A stretch of 64,000 nt of DNA from Pseudomonas viridiflava (GTDB lineage Bacteria; Pseudomonadota; Gammaproteobacteria; Pseudomonadales; Pseudomonadaceae): contig NZ_UUOC01000001.1 in NCBI RefSeq assembly GCF_900590755.1, positions 620,001 to 684,000 of the forward strand. Direction: 5' to 3'. The notes beneath the pieces were generated by a model that did no database searches, was not told the DNA's origin, and saw only the letters and a program-made list of their open reading frames with translations. Position numbers and translations under genes: made by a program. Shown here one piece after another: positions 51,856-60,949 of this stretch (positions within the stretch are counted from its first letter, which is position 1; the number at the start of each line of letters is the position of its first letter).

Positions 51856-53577
51856 ATGTCCTATCGGGCACCCCGGGACCTGGCCCTCGACCTTGCACTC
51901 ACTACCCTGCTTGAAACCCAGGTGCGCGAAGGGCATTACGCCAGTGTCGAAGACGCCCGCCAGGCGGTGCAGCGGATTACTCAGGTCAGCGAGTCAGGCG
52001 CGCGCGATGTCACTGCCGAGCAGGCTGGCGAAACGGCGCTGCACGACTCCATGGACTTCACCCGTCTCGCCCTCTCGGCGGTGAGCGGCGTGGGCGTCTG
52101 GACCTACGAAGTGTCCAACGACTGTTTTTACTGCGATGCGGGCATCAGCGAGCTGTATGGCATCGACCCGGTGCAGGCCGCTGCCGGTATCAAGCGCCCG
52201 GATTTCCTCGCCAACGTGCACGCCGATGACCTCGCGGCGCTGCGCAATACCATGTCGAACGGGCTGATCAAAAGCGGCGACCTGGAACTTGAATACCGCA
52301 TCATTCACCCTGACGGCTCAATCCGCTGGGTGCTGTCCCGTGGTCATACCTACTTCAACGGCGCAGGCGAGCCTGTACGCCGGACCGGGGTGGGCGTCGA
52401 TATGACCGCCCAGCGACTGCTGGAGCAACAGCTGCGCCAGAGCCAGAAAATGGAAGCCGTCGGGCAACTGACAGGCGGCCTGGCCCACGATTTCAATAAC
52501 CTGCTGACCGGGATCATGGGCAGTCTGGAGATGTTGCGGCTGCGGGTGGGCCAGGGCCGTTTCAGCGAGATGGACCGTTACCTCAATGCCGCCCACGCCG
52601 CATCAACCCGCGCCGCGGCCCTGACCCATCGGTTGCTGGCGTTTTCCCGTCGCCAGACCCTGGAACCCACATCAACCGACGTCAACCGCCTGATCGCGGG
52701 CATGCTGCAGCTGATCCGCAGCACCATAGGCCCGGCAATCCTGGTGGAGGTGCAGAGTGAGGCGAACCTCTGGCTGACTCAGGTTGACCCCAACCAGCTG
52801 GAAAACGCCCTGCTCAACCTCTGTATCAATGCCCGGGACGCCATGGCGCAAGGTGGCACGCTGAGCATTCGGACCGGCAATTGCAGCCTCGCAGCCACCG
52901 CCGCCGCTGAACGCGAATTGCCGGTGGGCGAATACCTGACCCTGAGTGTCAGCGACACCGGCACCGGTATGAGCAGCGATGTGATCGCCCATGCCTTCGA
53001 CCCCTTCTTCACCACCAAACCCATGGGCGAAGGCACCGGCCTGGGCCTGTCGATGATCTACGGCTTTGTTCGCCAGTCGGGCGGCAGCGTGCACATTGAT
53101 TCGCTGCCCAACGTCGGCACCACCATGACCCTGTACCTGCCCAGATCACTGGCCAACGCCGCTACGCCGGATAACTTGCCTGCTCCGCTGTCGCCGTCGA
53201 TCGCGGGCCAGGGCGAAACCGTACTGGTGATCGACGACGAACCCGCCGTGCGCATGCTGATCATCGAGGTACTGGAAGACTTGGGTTACACCGCCCTGCA
53301 AGAAGCAGATGGTGCGGGCGGCCTTCAGGTGCTGCAATCAAACCAGCAGATCGATCTGCTGGTTACCGACGTCGGGCTGCCCGGCGGCATCAACGGCCGT
53401 CAGGTCGCCGACGCTGGCCGCAGCCTGCGCCCGGACCTGAAGGTGCTGTTCATCACCGGTTATGTCCACGATGCAGTGCTCTGGGAAGAACAGCTGGAGC
53501 CGGGCATGCACCTGCTGACCAAACCCTTCTCAATGTCCGAGCTGACGCAGCGGATCAAGCGGGTGATTACTGAGTGA
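51856..53577 (+). CDS. PAS-containing hybrid histidine kinase with receiver domain
   Basis: A 573-residue cytoplasmic kinase. An N-terminal helical segment (about 1-60) precedes a PAS/PAC domain (about 68-186), HisKA with His211 in GGLAHDFNN, HATPase ([32 protein letters not shown]) and a receiver with Asp505 in [12 protein letters not shown] and Lys in LTKPFS. ATG at 51856 is chosen over an upstream TTG. The kinase core resembles the 933-residue kinase at 12657-15458 (both read [14 protein letters not shown] before the His). No cognate regulator gene is adjacent. Confidence 0.9.
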   Translation: MSYRAPRDLALDLALTTLLETQVREGHYASVEDARQAVQRITQVSESGARDVTAEQAGETALHDSMDFTRLALSAVSGVGVWTYEVSNDCFYCDAGISELYGIDPVQAAAGIKRPDFLANVHADDLAALRNTMSNGLIKSGDLELEYRIIHPDGSIRWVLSRGHTYFNGAGEPVRRTGVGVDMTAQRLLEQQLRQSQKMEAVGQLTGGLAHDFNNLLTGIMGSLEMLRLRVGQGRFSEMDRYLNAAHAASTRAAALTHRLLAFSRRQTLEPTSTDVNRLIAGMLQLIRSTIGPAILVEVQSEANLWLTQVDPNQLENALLNLCINARDAMAQGGTLSIRTGNCSLAATAAAERELPVGEYLTLSVSDTGTGMSSDVIAHAFDPFFTTKPMGEGTGLGLSMIYGFVRQSGGSVHIDSLPNVGTTMTLYLPRSLANAATPDNLPAPLSPSIAGQGETVLVIDDEPAVRMLIIEVLEDLGYTALQEADGAGGLQVLQSNQQIDLLVTDVGLPGGINGRQVADAGRSLRPDLKVLFITGYVHDAVLWEEQLEPGMHLLTKPFSMSELTQRIKRVITE

Positions 53578-53607
53578 GGATTGGCGCAACGGCATACTGC
53601 CCAAGCG

Positions 53608-54175
53608 CTAGCTGTTCTGACCGCCATCCACATTGAGCGTGGCGCCCGTGATGTATGCTGCATCCGGGCCGACCAGAAACGCCACGACCCCGGCAATTTC
53701 ATCGGGCTGGCCATAACGCCCCAAGGCTGTCATTTGCATCACCATGGGAGCGACATCGCTGGTCTCGGGATTCATTTCGGTATTGATGGGGCCTGGCTGA
53801 ACCGTGTTGACTGTGATCTGACGCGGTCCAAGATCACGAGCCCAGGCACGGCTGTAGGCAGCGACTGCGGCTTTGCTGGCCGCATAGTCGCCTATGCCCG
53901 GGAATGGGGCCCGACTAGCGAACATGGTCCCGACCGACACAATGCGCCCGCCTTCCGAAAGTAAAGGCACCGCCGCACGAACGGCTGCCACAACCCCGCC
54001 GACATTAATGGCTTGCTGGCGATCAAGCTCGACAATGTCGGTATGTGGGTCACCGATAACCCCGGTCACAAATACGCCAGCGCTGTTGACCAGAATATCC
54101 AGTCGCCCGAAATGCTCGTGAGCTTTGCGGACAAATGCTGCCACTGCGATGTCCCGGCCACAGGCCAGATTCACG
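53608..54175 (-). pseudogene. SDR-family oxidoreductase, 5' truncated
   Basis: About 185 C-terminal residues of a short-chain dehydrogenase: FGRLDILVNSAGVFVTG, RIVSVGTMFASRAPFPG, catalytic YAASK and the C-terminal TGATLNVDGG. The usual N-terminal GxxxGxG nucleotide-binding segment (about the first 60 residues) is missing. Upstream the frame continues into sequence that, on the other strand, is the middle of an AraC regulator. It looks like one product of a deletion that removed the 5' ends of a divergent gene pair. Confidence 0.75.
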
Positions 54176-54179
54176 GCGC

Positions 54180-54819
54180 AGCTGAGGACCTGCCCTATCT
54201 GGCGGTCAGTCTGACGCTGGACCCGGTAGTGATCTCGACGCTGTTGCTCAACGAGGACAAATGCGCAAGAAGCCACAGCGATTCGAGCTTTGAAGCGGTG
54301 CGCGCTCCGGCTGAGATGATTGACGCGTGGTTACGGATGATGCGGCTCATGGATCGTCCGCACGAGGCCGCAGTGCTGGCTCCCATGATTGAGCGTGAGA
54401 TTCTGTTTCGTGCCCTGCAGGGACCGTTGAGCGGTGTACTTCGTGACATTGCCCGCCCGGACGGCCGACTGGCGCAGATACGGCGAGCAAGCCAGTGGAT
54501 TCGCGAACACTACACCCAGCCTTTTCGCGTCGAGCCACTGGCAGTGATGTCAGAGATGAGCGTGGCTGCGTTTTACCGGCATTTCAAATCCGTCACCGCC
54601 ATGACACCCATCCAGTACCAGAAACGCCTGCGCCTGCTCAGGGCACGCTGGCTCCTGCTGTTCGACACGCTGGATGCCACGACCATTGCCTACACCGTTG
54701 GCTACGAAAGCGCCTCGCAGTTCAGCCGCGAATACGCCCGACTGTTTGGCCTGCCCCCCGGGCAAGATGCGGCGAGATTCAAATCGCCACCTGCAGAGCC
54801 ACGCGCTGGTGCAGCGTAA
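54180..54819 (+). pseudogene. AraC-family regulator, 5' truncated
   Basis: About 210 residues matching residues 95 onward of the intact AraC regulator at 57465-58358 (YLAVSLTLDP, REILFRALQGP, SAAFYRHFK-like VAAFYRHFKSVT, SASQFSREYARLFGLPP). The cupin-like N-terminal part is absent; the frame runs back into antisense SDR sequence (open from 54013). The DNA-binding domain is complete, so a fusion product could still bind DNA, but a functional promoter is doubtful. Confidence 0.75.
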
Positions 54820-54895
54820 AGCCTGAGCTCGTGTCGTGCCAATATCGAGATCGCTTCTGTGGGAGATTCTATGTTGGCCTGCAATGCACTTTCTA

Positions 54896-55000
54896 GTGGG
54901 ACCGGCTTTAGCCGGGAAGGCGGCATTTCAGACAGTAGAGATGGGGTGGATGTACTGGCCTCTTCCCGGCTAAAGCGGAGCGCCGCCCGGCCGGTCCCAC
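54896..55000. repeat. REP hairpin (type 3) with internal insertion in the right arm
   Basis: Left arm GTGGGACCGGCTTTAGCCGG; right arm carries an extra GGAGCGCCGCCCGG between GGCTAAAGC and CCGGTCCCAC. The same variant occurs at 59603-59707. Confidence 0.8.
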
Positions 55001-55011
55001 ATGAAAGCGCG

Positions 55012-55142
55012 TCTGTGTGCGGCGCTTGCCCGCGATAAAGTCACCGCCATTCTGATGGCAGGTCACCAAAAACTTATCGCGGGCAAGCCACACACAGATG
55101 CAACCGATGCACTGGCCTCTTCCCGGCTAAAGCCGGTCCCAC
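55012..55142. repeat. REP-type inverted repeat plus a type-3 half
   Basis: TCTGTGTG ... GCTTGCCCGCGATAA pairs with TTATCGCGGGCAAGC ... CACACAGA (55012-55098). A single type-3 right half follows at 55121-55142. With the preceding element these fill the gap to 55197. Confidence 0.75.
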
Positions 55143-55196
55143 GTCAGCTTGCGGGGGAACACAGAATCTCCCCAAAGGAAGGGGCATCCGACCCGG

Positions 55197-56174
55197 CTAA
55201 AGGTCGGTGATTATCGTGCCTGCGATGCTTTCAGCGAAACCGCCACCGAAGACCCGTGCCGGAGTTTCAAATCCCGGCCGTCGATCGCCCGACAGAACAC
55301 GGCGCGCGGCTTCTATAGCCGCATGCGGCGTGTAGGTGTAGCCGTTGACCGTCTCGATCACTGAGCGCAACACACTGCCGTCAGCATCGCTGACTTCCAC
55401 AACCGCTCGGGCCCGGTGCGCTTCACGCTCCTGCTCACTCGGGCCATCAGGCAGCTGCGACAAATCCCCCTCTGGAAAAGCTTCACCTGAGATGTGCACG
55501 AACATTGCGATGTTGGGTATGCGGCTCGAATGCCAGGCGGTCACCAGATCGCCAAATGACAAAGGCACGCAAAGAACCGGTCCGTCACCGAAGTCAAAGT
55601 GGCGCGGTTGTGCCTCCGGGGTTGAAACAAGTTCGCCAGCAATCCGTGCCAGCACCCCCGCGCCAATGATCTCACTGACACTCATCGCTGAGCCACGCGA
55701 CATGGACCCTGGCACCTGAAGCGCGATATTCAACGCCACCGGGTTCGCGACCCGTTGGGCGACACGCATGGCCAGACTATCCGTGGGCACGACGTCCCAG
55801 CCAACGCCGGGCAGGAGCATCACGCCAGCCTCCGCCGCTTCGACGCCCATCTGCTCGGCCAACCGATAGGCGTTGATCTCGGCGGTGATGTCCAGATAAT
55901 CCACCCTGGCCTCAATACAGGCCCGCATCAACGCTTGGGCGGTATGCACAAAGGGGCCCGCGAAGTTCAGTAATACGCTTATGCCAGACAGCGAGTGCGC
56001 GGCGTCGGGAGCCGCATCAAACACTCGATAAGGAACGTCCAGTTGCTCGGCGAGCGCCAACAGACTCTGACGATTGCGGCCCGCTATTTCGAAAGGCAAA
56101 CCAAATGCTTTCGCCCGTTGTGCTGCCATGCGCCCGGTATAACCGGTGGCGCCGTAGATCAGAAGTGTGCTCAT
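55197..56174 (-). CDS. Saccharopine dehydrogenase-like NAD(P)-binding protein (trans-acting enoyl reductase type)
   Basis: A 325-residue protein with an N-terminal Rossmann motif (LLIYGATGYTGRMAAQRA), then LLNFAGPFVHTAQALMRAC, DYLDITAEI and MLLPGVGWDVVPTDSLA, as in saccharopine dehydrogenase-like oxidoreductases and mycobacterial trans enoyl reductases. Its start overlaps the VOC gene stop by four bases, so it is third in an SDR-VOC-reductase operon. Substrate unknown. Its stop lies in a short REP-like remnant. Confidence 0.85.
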   Translation of the reverse strand: MSTLLIYGATGYTGRMAAQRAKAFGLPFEIAGRNRQSLLALAEQLDVPYRVFDAAPDAAHSLSGISVLLNFAGPFVHTAQALMRACIEARVDYLDITAEINAYRLAEQMGVEAAEAGVMLLPGVGWDVVPTDSLAMRVAQRVANPVALNIALQVPGSMSRGSAMSVSEIIGAGVLARIAGELVSTPEAQPRHFDFGDGPVLCVPLSFGDLVTAWHSSRIPNIAMFVHISGEAFPEGDLSQLPDGPSEQEREAHRARAVVEVSDADGSVLRSVIETVNGYTYTPHAAIEAARRVLSGDRRPGFETPARVFGGGFAESIAGTIITDL

Positions 56175-56572
56175 TGGACGTGCTGCCAGTTTTTATAAAC
56201 GAATTCCAGACTGTACCCGTCCGGGTCCAGCACGTTAGCGGCAAAATAGTTCGGGTCGTAATGCAGACGTGCCCCCGGTGCGCCATTGTCCACAGCGCCG
56301 TGGGCCATCGCCGCCGTGTAGGCTGCCTCCACTTCTGCTTTGCTGCTTGCGACAAACCCTACATGCACGGCCTGTCCTTGCACCTGACCTTTGCGCAGCC
56401 AGAAGAACATCCGTCCGTTGGCACCGAAACCTTTGAGGTCAGGGTGCCCAGGCGGGCCGTCCTCGCCGTAGAAATCATGGCGCGCGGTAATGCCGAGCGG
56501 CGTCAGAGTGGCCTCGTAGAAACCAATGGAGCGAACAATGTCGCTCACCGACAGAAATATATGATCCAGCAT
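56171..56572 (-). CDS. VOC-family (glyoxalase/bleomycin resistance-like) protein
   Basis: A 133-residue single-domain vicinal-oxygen-chelate protein: MLDHIFLSVSDIVRSIGFYE, HVGFVASSKAEVEAAY, HYDPNYFAANVLDPDGYSLE. Metal ligands could be the His near the start, a central His and the Glu after YSLE. Members are lyases, isomerases or binding proteins for small reactive compounds. It is 18 bases after the SDR and overlaps the reductase gene. Confidence 0.87.
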   Translation of the reverse strand: MLDHIFLSVSDIVRSIGFYEATLTPLGITARHDFYGEDGPPGHPDLKGFGANGRMFFWLRKGQVQGQAVHVGFVASSKAEVEAAYTAAMAHGAVDNGAPGARLHYDPNYFAANVLDPDGYSLEFVYKNWQHVQ

Positions 56573-56590
56573 GGCAATCTCCTCGGTGGT

Positions 56591-57334
56591 TCAGATGATG
56601 TAACCGCCCGCGACTTCGATGCTCTGCGCATTGATCCAGGCGCCTTCTTGCGACAACAGCATGGCGATGACTCGCGCCACGTCTTCGGGCTCACCGACGC
56701 GACCCAGCGCCGTCTGCCCGGCCAACATGGCCTCGAATTCATCATTGAGCCCACCACCCAGTTCAGTTCGAATCGCCCCGGGTGAAACCGCGTTGGCGCG
56801 TATGCGCCGGTCGCCAAACTCCTTGGCCATGTAGCGGGTGAGCACTTCCAGCCCGCCTTTGAATGCTGCATAAGGCGCAACTCCGGCGGTGGCCACGCGG
56901 GTGGTGGCGCTGGTGAGGTTGACGATGCTGGCGTTCTCTTCCAGCAGGGGTAGCAAGGTCTGAGTCAAAAAGAACGGACCTTTGAGATGGACATTGAACA
57001 GCCCGTCGAACTGCGCTTCGCTGACAGACTCAAGCGGATTGAACAGACCGTAGCCGGCGTTATTCACCAGGCCTGCGAGGGTTTTTGTAGCCCATTTGTC
57101 CTCAAGGATCGCGACGACTTGCTCTCTGAAAATTTCGAAGCTGCCCACATCCGCAACATCAAGCTGGAGCGCTACAGCTTGGCCGCCCGCTTGTTCGATG
57201 CGTCGCACCACCGCTTCAGCGGCCTCGGGATGTTGGTTGTAGGTGAGGATGACCCCCATGCCGCGCCCGGCTGCATGTTCTGCTGCACTGGCACCGATAC
57301 CGCGACTTCCACCGGTAATGACGATAACGCCCAT
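56591..57334 (-). CDS. Short-chain dehydrogenase/reductase
   Basis: A 247-residue classical SDR: TGGSRGIG (cofactor), LVNNAGYG, Ser in NLTSATT, catalytic YAAFKGG and the C-terminal INAQSIEVAGGY. ATG at 57334 gives the normal family length. It is the first gene of an operon (SDR, VOC, enoyl-reductase-like) divergent from an AraC regulator. The same SDR/AraC head-to-head plan, in broken form, is seen at 53608-54819. Confidence 0.9.
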   Translation of the reverse strand: MGVIVITGGSRGIGASAAEHAAGRGMGVILTYNQHPEAAEAVVRRIEQAGGQAVALQLDVADVGSFEIFREQVVAILEDKWATKTLAGLVNNAGYGLFNPLESVSEAQFDGLFNVHLKGPFFLTQTLLPLLEENASIVNLTSATTRVATAGVAPYAAFKGGLEVLTRYMAKEFGDRRIRANAVSPGAIRTELGGGLNDEFEAMLAGQTALGRVGEPEDVARVIAMLLSQEGAWINAQSIEVAGGYII

Positions 57335-57464
57335 GAGCTTGCTCCGCTGTAGATTGAATGAGCCTCCACAGTACGGACCGCTGCTATGACGGGCGCGGCG
57401 GTTCCTACCCGAAACCTGCCTGTTTCTGCTTTTTGCTTGCAATGGTTGGCATGACCCCGTCAGC

Positions 57465-58358
57465 ATGCTCGGCATGAACAATCAACTTAATGAATTGCGA
57501 GCCTTGGCTGCCAAGGCCGAAAACCGCCGGACGGAAACAGGCATTCCACGCGTGGCGATGGTTCAGGGCAAAATTCCCGAACACATGCTGGCGGCGGTCT
57601 ATGACCCCATGATCAACCTGATTCTGCAAGGCAGCAAAACCATGACGGTGGGTGATCGTACGTTGCGCTATGACCCGGCGACCTACTTCGTCATGACCAT
57701 CGAGCTGCCCGCCTTGGGCGCAGTGCATCCGGCCGAGTCCGGCGAACCGTATCTGGCGGTCAGCCTGACTCTCGACCCCATCGTGTTGACCACCCTGCTG
57801 ACGGACCTGCCTAAACCTGCTGGCCGCCCGGAAAATGAACCTGGATTTTCGGTCGCGGCCGTCACGCCGGAGTTGATGGATGCCTGGGTACGTATGTTGC
57901 GCCTGATGGGCGACCCTGATGCCATCACCGCCCTGGCCCCGGCTTACGAGCGCGAAATCCTGTTTCGCGTGCTGCAAGGCCCACATGGGTGGATGCTTCG
58001 GGAAATCGCCGCGCCAGATACCGCCATGGCCCGGGTCAATCTGGCCATCCAGTGGATTCGACGCGACTTTGCCGAGCCGATCAGGGTAGAAAGCCTGGCG
58101 CAAAGAGCCGCCATGAGCGTTTCAGCCTTTCATCGCCACTTCAAAGCGGTGACCACGTTTAGCCCTTTGCAATATCAGAAACGGGTTCGCTTGCTCCAGG
58201 CGCGGATGCTCATGGTCGCCAGCGCAAAGAGCGTCACGGCAGCGGCTTTCGAGGTGGGTTATGAAAGCCCGACGCAATTCAGCCGGGACTATGCGCGGGT
58301 CTTTGGCTTACCGCCGGCGAAGGACGCGGGGAGAATTCTGGGAGAGACAAGCGCTTGA
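57465..58358 (+). CDS. AraC-family transcriptional regulator
   Basis: A 297-residue regulator with an AraC_N cupin-like sensor (IPRVAMVQGKIPEHMLAAVYD, LILQGSKTMTVGDRTLRYDP) and two C-terminal HTH motifs (VESLAQRAAMSVSAFHRHFK, VTAAAFEVGYESPTQFSRDY, ending VFGLPP). It is 130 bases from the divergent SDR operon and probably activates it. A second ATG three codons downstream (57474) is an alternative start. Confidence 0.9.
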   Translation: MLGMNNQLNELRALAAKAENRRTETGIPRVAMVQGKIPEHMLAAVYDPMINLILQGSKTMTVGDRTLRYDPATYFVMTIELPALGAVHPAESGEPYLAVSLTLDPIVLTTLLTDLPKPAGRPENEPGFSVAAVTPELMDAWVRMLRLMGDPDAITALAPAYEREILFRVLQGPHGWMLREIAAPDTAMARVNLAIQWIRRDFAEPIRVESLAQRAAMSVSAFHRHFKAVTTFSPLQYQKRVRLLQARMLMVASAKSVTAAAFEVGYESPTQFSRDYARVFGLPPAKDAGRILGETSA

Positions 58359-58399
58359 TGATTCACAACAGGCTTTAGCTGCGCCAGAGCCCTGAGGGC

Positions 58400-58879
58400 T
58401 CATGCACCCAGCTCGGCGAGCACTTCTGCCCGAGTAGCCACCTGACGGAAGTGATGCGTCCACAGATCGATCCCCAACTGGCCTGACCGGTCCAGCGATG
58501 ATCCCACTGTCAGATCAGTGACCAACGTTGGGCTCAGGCCCGCGTCGAACAGCATAAAACCGGCGGCAAGCACGCAGGTCTCGGTTTGCATGCCACAGAC
58601 CAATACCCGCTCGACGCCAAGCTGTTTGAGGTATTCGAGCATCTCGGCCGTCGGCCCATAGCCGTGCTTCACGAAGACCTTGTCGGCTTCAACCAGGCTT
58701 TCATCCTGGGCCGCAGGGTGCCAGCCGAGCTGTTTTTCGAAGGGCGTGACCTGCTCGTCATGGAGTTCGACCGACGCGATTGTCGGGATCATCGCTGAAA
58801 ATGCACGCACACCGTCCACCAGCCACTCGGGGGGACTGAAGGTTTCCTGAACGTCAACGATAAGCAAAACCTGCCGCAT
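58400..58879 (-). CDS. Isochorismatase-family cysteine hydrolase
   Basis: A 159-residue protein: VLLIVDVQETF (catalytic Asp), ADKVFVKHGYG (Lys), and VERVLVCGMQTETCVLAAGFML (cis-peptide and nucleophile Cys). The start MRQVLL follows GGAAGAAG; the longer frame into the divergent region is rejected. Relatives hydrolyse nicotinamide, isochorismate or carbamoylated amides; the substrate here is unknown. It is divergent from the GNAT gene. Confidence 0.88.
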   Translation of the reverse strand: MRQVLLIVDVQETFSPPEWLVDGVRAFSAMIPTIASVELHDEQVTPFEKQLGWHPAAQDESLVEADKVFVKHGYGPTAEMLEYLKQLGVERVLVCGMQTETCVLAAGFMLFDAGLSPTLVTDLTVGSSLDRSGQLGIDLWTHHFRQVATRAEVLAELGA

Positions 58880-59030
58880 GAACTTCTTCCGGCTACACAT
58901 TGAGGGCCGGCAGTATATAGCCCCGCGCGCCGAGTCGCCTGCCTCGGCAGCCAACGTCGATTCGACAAAGGTGATCGCATTCTGCAAAAGTGTTGGCCGA
59001 ATACGTATCCCCCGCAAAGGACCCTGCGCG

Positions 59031-59618
59031 ATGCAAAGCCCTGCAACCCTCGCGACTTCACGCCTGCTACTCACGCCATTGCAGCTGGCCGATGCCCCCG
59101 ATATCCAGGTGTTGTTTGCCCATTGGGAAGTGGTCCGCTACCTCGATAGCCGCGTGCCATGGCCCTATCCGGATGACGGCGCGCTGACTTACGTTCGTGA
59201 TATCGCCCTGCCTGCCATCGCGGCAGGCCTGGAGTGGCACTGGATGATCCGCCTTGCCGATGAGCCGCAGACCAGCATCGGCAGCATCAGCCTGTACGAC
59301 CACCCAGGTAACAACCGCGGGTTCTGGCTGGCGCCGCCGTGGCAAGGAAACGGCTACATCCGGGAAGCCTGCGAGGTCATCAACGCCTACTGGTTCGAGA
59401 CGCTGGGGCGGCCGGTGATGCAAGTGCCAAAAGCGCTGGGCAATGAAGCTTCGCGCAAAGTCTCACGGCGTGAAGGCATGCGGATGATCGGGACCCAGGA
59501 CGGTCATTTTGTCTCGGGGCCCATGCTCAAGGAGATATGGGAGTTGACGCGGGATGAGTGGCTTAGTGGAAAAACTGTCCTTCGCGCAATAAACACCGAT
59601 CTGTGGGACCGGCTTTAG
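59031..59618 (+). CDS. GNAT-family acetyltransferase (RimJ/RimL-like)
   Basis: A 195-residue enzyme of the Acetyltransf_3 type: TSRLLLTPLQLADAPDIQVL, SIGSISLYDHPGNNRGFWL, PPWQGNGYIREACEVINAYW (the acetyl-CoA loop QGNGYI) and ALGNEASRKVSRREGM. It would move acetyl from acetyl-CoA to a protein N-terminus or small amine. ATG at 59031 gives the normal length. Confidence 0.87.
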   Translation: MQSPATLATSRLLLTPLQLADAPDIQVLFAHWEVVRYLDSRVPWPYPDDGALTYVRDIALPAIAAGLEWHWMIRLADEPQTSIGSISLYDHPGNNRGFWLAPPWQGNGYIREACEVINAYWFETLGRPVMQVPKALGNEASRKVSRREGMRMIGTQDGHFVSGPMLKEIWELTRDEWLSGKTVLRAINTDLWDRL

Positions 59619-59707
59619 CCGGGAAGGCGGCATTTCTATCGACGCCTATGCAGCGAGTATCCCGGCCCCTTCCCGGCTAAAGCGGAGCGCCGCCCGGCCG
59701 GTCCCAC
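59603..59707. repeat. REP hairpin (type 3) with internal insertion, second copy
   Basis: Overlaps the 3' end of the GNAT gene. The right arm carries the same extra GGAGCGCCGCCCGG as the copy at 54896-55000. A degenerate type-2 half follows at about 59745-59772. The rest of the gap to 59924 shows nothing else. Confidence 0.8.
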
Positions 59708-59923
59708 ACATAACGCATTCCAATCTGAATGCATGAGATTTTCTGCAGGAGTGAGCTAGCTCGTGCCTACAGATCAGTGTTTGCTGCACGAATGTGCGGT
59801 AGTCCCCAATCTTGTCCGCGCACTGACCACTAGGGTCGTCAGCCCCGCTTAACCGTCTATGCTTGCATTGCCCGTCCAGGCCGTTGCGCACTGGAACTCA
59901 GAACAGCTCATCAGGGTGAACAT

Positions 59924-60682
59924 TTGAAATATTCGACCCTCACTGTTGCGCTGCTCAGCCTGCTTTCAGGTCTGATTCCGGCCCCTTCGGCGCAGGCTGA
60001 TCAGTATCAGGTCGTTACCGAAGAGTGGGCACCGTACAACTACGAAGAAAACCATCAGCTCACCGGGATGACCACCGAGATCGTTCGAGCCATCATGGCG
60101 CTGACTGGCGATGATTTTGAAATGCAGCTGGTGCCCAGCATGCGCGCCAGCCTCGTACTGAAAACCCGTCCCAAGACCATCATGTACTCCATGTTCCGCA
60201 CCAGGGAGCGCGAACCGTTATACAAGTGGGTGGGGCCCATCGTGGAAGAGTCCATCCACCCCTATCAACTGGCGACTGTGCCGCCGGTGACTTCTCTGGA
60301 GCAACTGCTGCGCGCGCCCCAGATCACCACGCGACATGCCGGCCTGGTGCCGGATATGTTGCAGTCACTGGGCTTCAATAACCTGGACCGAAGTGCCACC
60401 GAAAACCAGCAGCTGTATCGCATGCTGCTGGCTGGGCGTACCCAGATCATTATTGGCGATACTGACGCGGGAGTTGCGTACTACAGCCGCCAGCTGAGCA
60501 TTGCTCCCGGCACGCTGCGACAAATCCCCATCGAGCTTTATCGCTCATCGCTGTACATCGCCTTCAGCCACGACTCTGACGACAACGTGGTTGCAGCATG
60601 GGCCAGCGCTCTGGAGCAACTGCGCCACTCGGGCGAACTGGAACGCATTCAGCGCAAGTACGAACAACTCACGACAGAGTGA
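59924..60682 (+). CDS. Periplasmic solute-binding protein, family 3
   Basis: A 252-residue secreted protein: signal peptide to about PSAQA, then VVTEEWAPYNYEENHQLTGMTTEIVRAIM-like binding fold (split here: EEWAPYNYEEN, LTGMTTEIV), and IIIGDTDAGVAYYS. No ABC permease or ATPase is near, and the sequence resembles stand-alone transporter-substrate-binding proteins common in Pseudomonas. Start is TTG at 59924 after AGGGTGA. Ligand unknown. Confidence 0.85.
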   Translation: MKYSTLTVALLSLLSGLIPAPSAQADQYQVVTEEWAPYNYEENHQLTGMTTEIVRAIMALTGDDFEMQLVPSMRASLVLKTRPKTIMYSMFRTREREPLYKWVGPIVEESIHPYQLATVPPVTSLEQLLRAPQITTRHAGLVPDMLQSLGFNNLDRSATENQQLYRMLLAGRTQIIIGDTDAGVAYYSRQLSIAPGTLRQIPIELYRSSLYIAFSHDSDDNVVAAWASALEQLRHSGELERIQRKYEQLTTE

Positions 60683-60757
60683 AAGGAAGCTGCCAGGGAA
60701 TCGGGCCCAATGGTTTAAGCTAGCGCCATTGAAAAACGTCAAACCGAGTCGAGAAAT

Positions 60758-60919
60758 ATGAACCGTCGTAAAAAGCTGAACCAGATTTTGCGGGCCAACG
60801 CTAAAAAGGCCAGTGCCAAACTGGCACCGGCCAACAAAACCAAATACATCAGTAAAGCCGATCGCGCCAAGCTGGAAGCTGAAGCTGCTGCCGAATCAGG
60901 CAACAATGTCGAGAGCTGA
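60758..60919 (+). CDS. DUF2986 family micro-protein
   Basis: A 53-residue, strongly basic protein beginning MNRRKKLNQILRANAKKAS and containing KYISKADRAKLE, which I recognise as the DUF2986 pattern. It begins at an ATG after GTCGAGAAAT, a weak ribosome site. It is below the usual length cut-off. Probably a nucleic-acid- or ribosome-associated small protein; function unknown. Confidence 0.78.
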   Translation: MNRRKKLNQILRANAKKASAKLAPANKTKYISKADRAKLEAEAAAESGNNVES

Positions 60920-60949
60920 TCGCTTCACTTCAGGTACGAGGTTCTTGTG

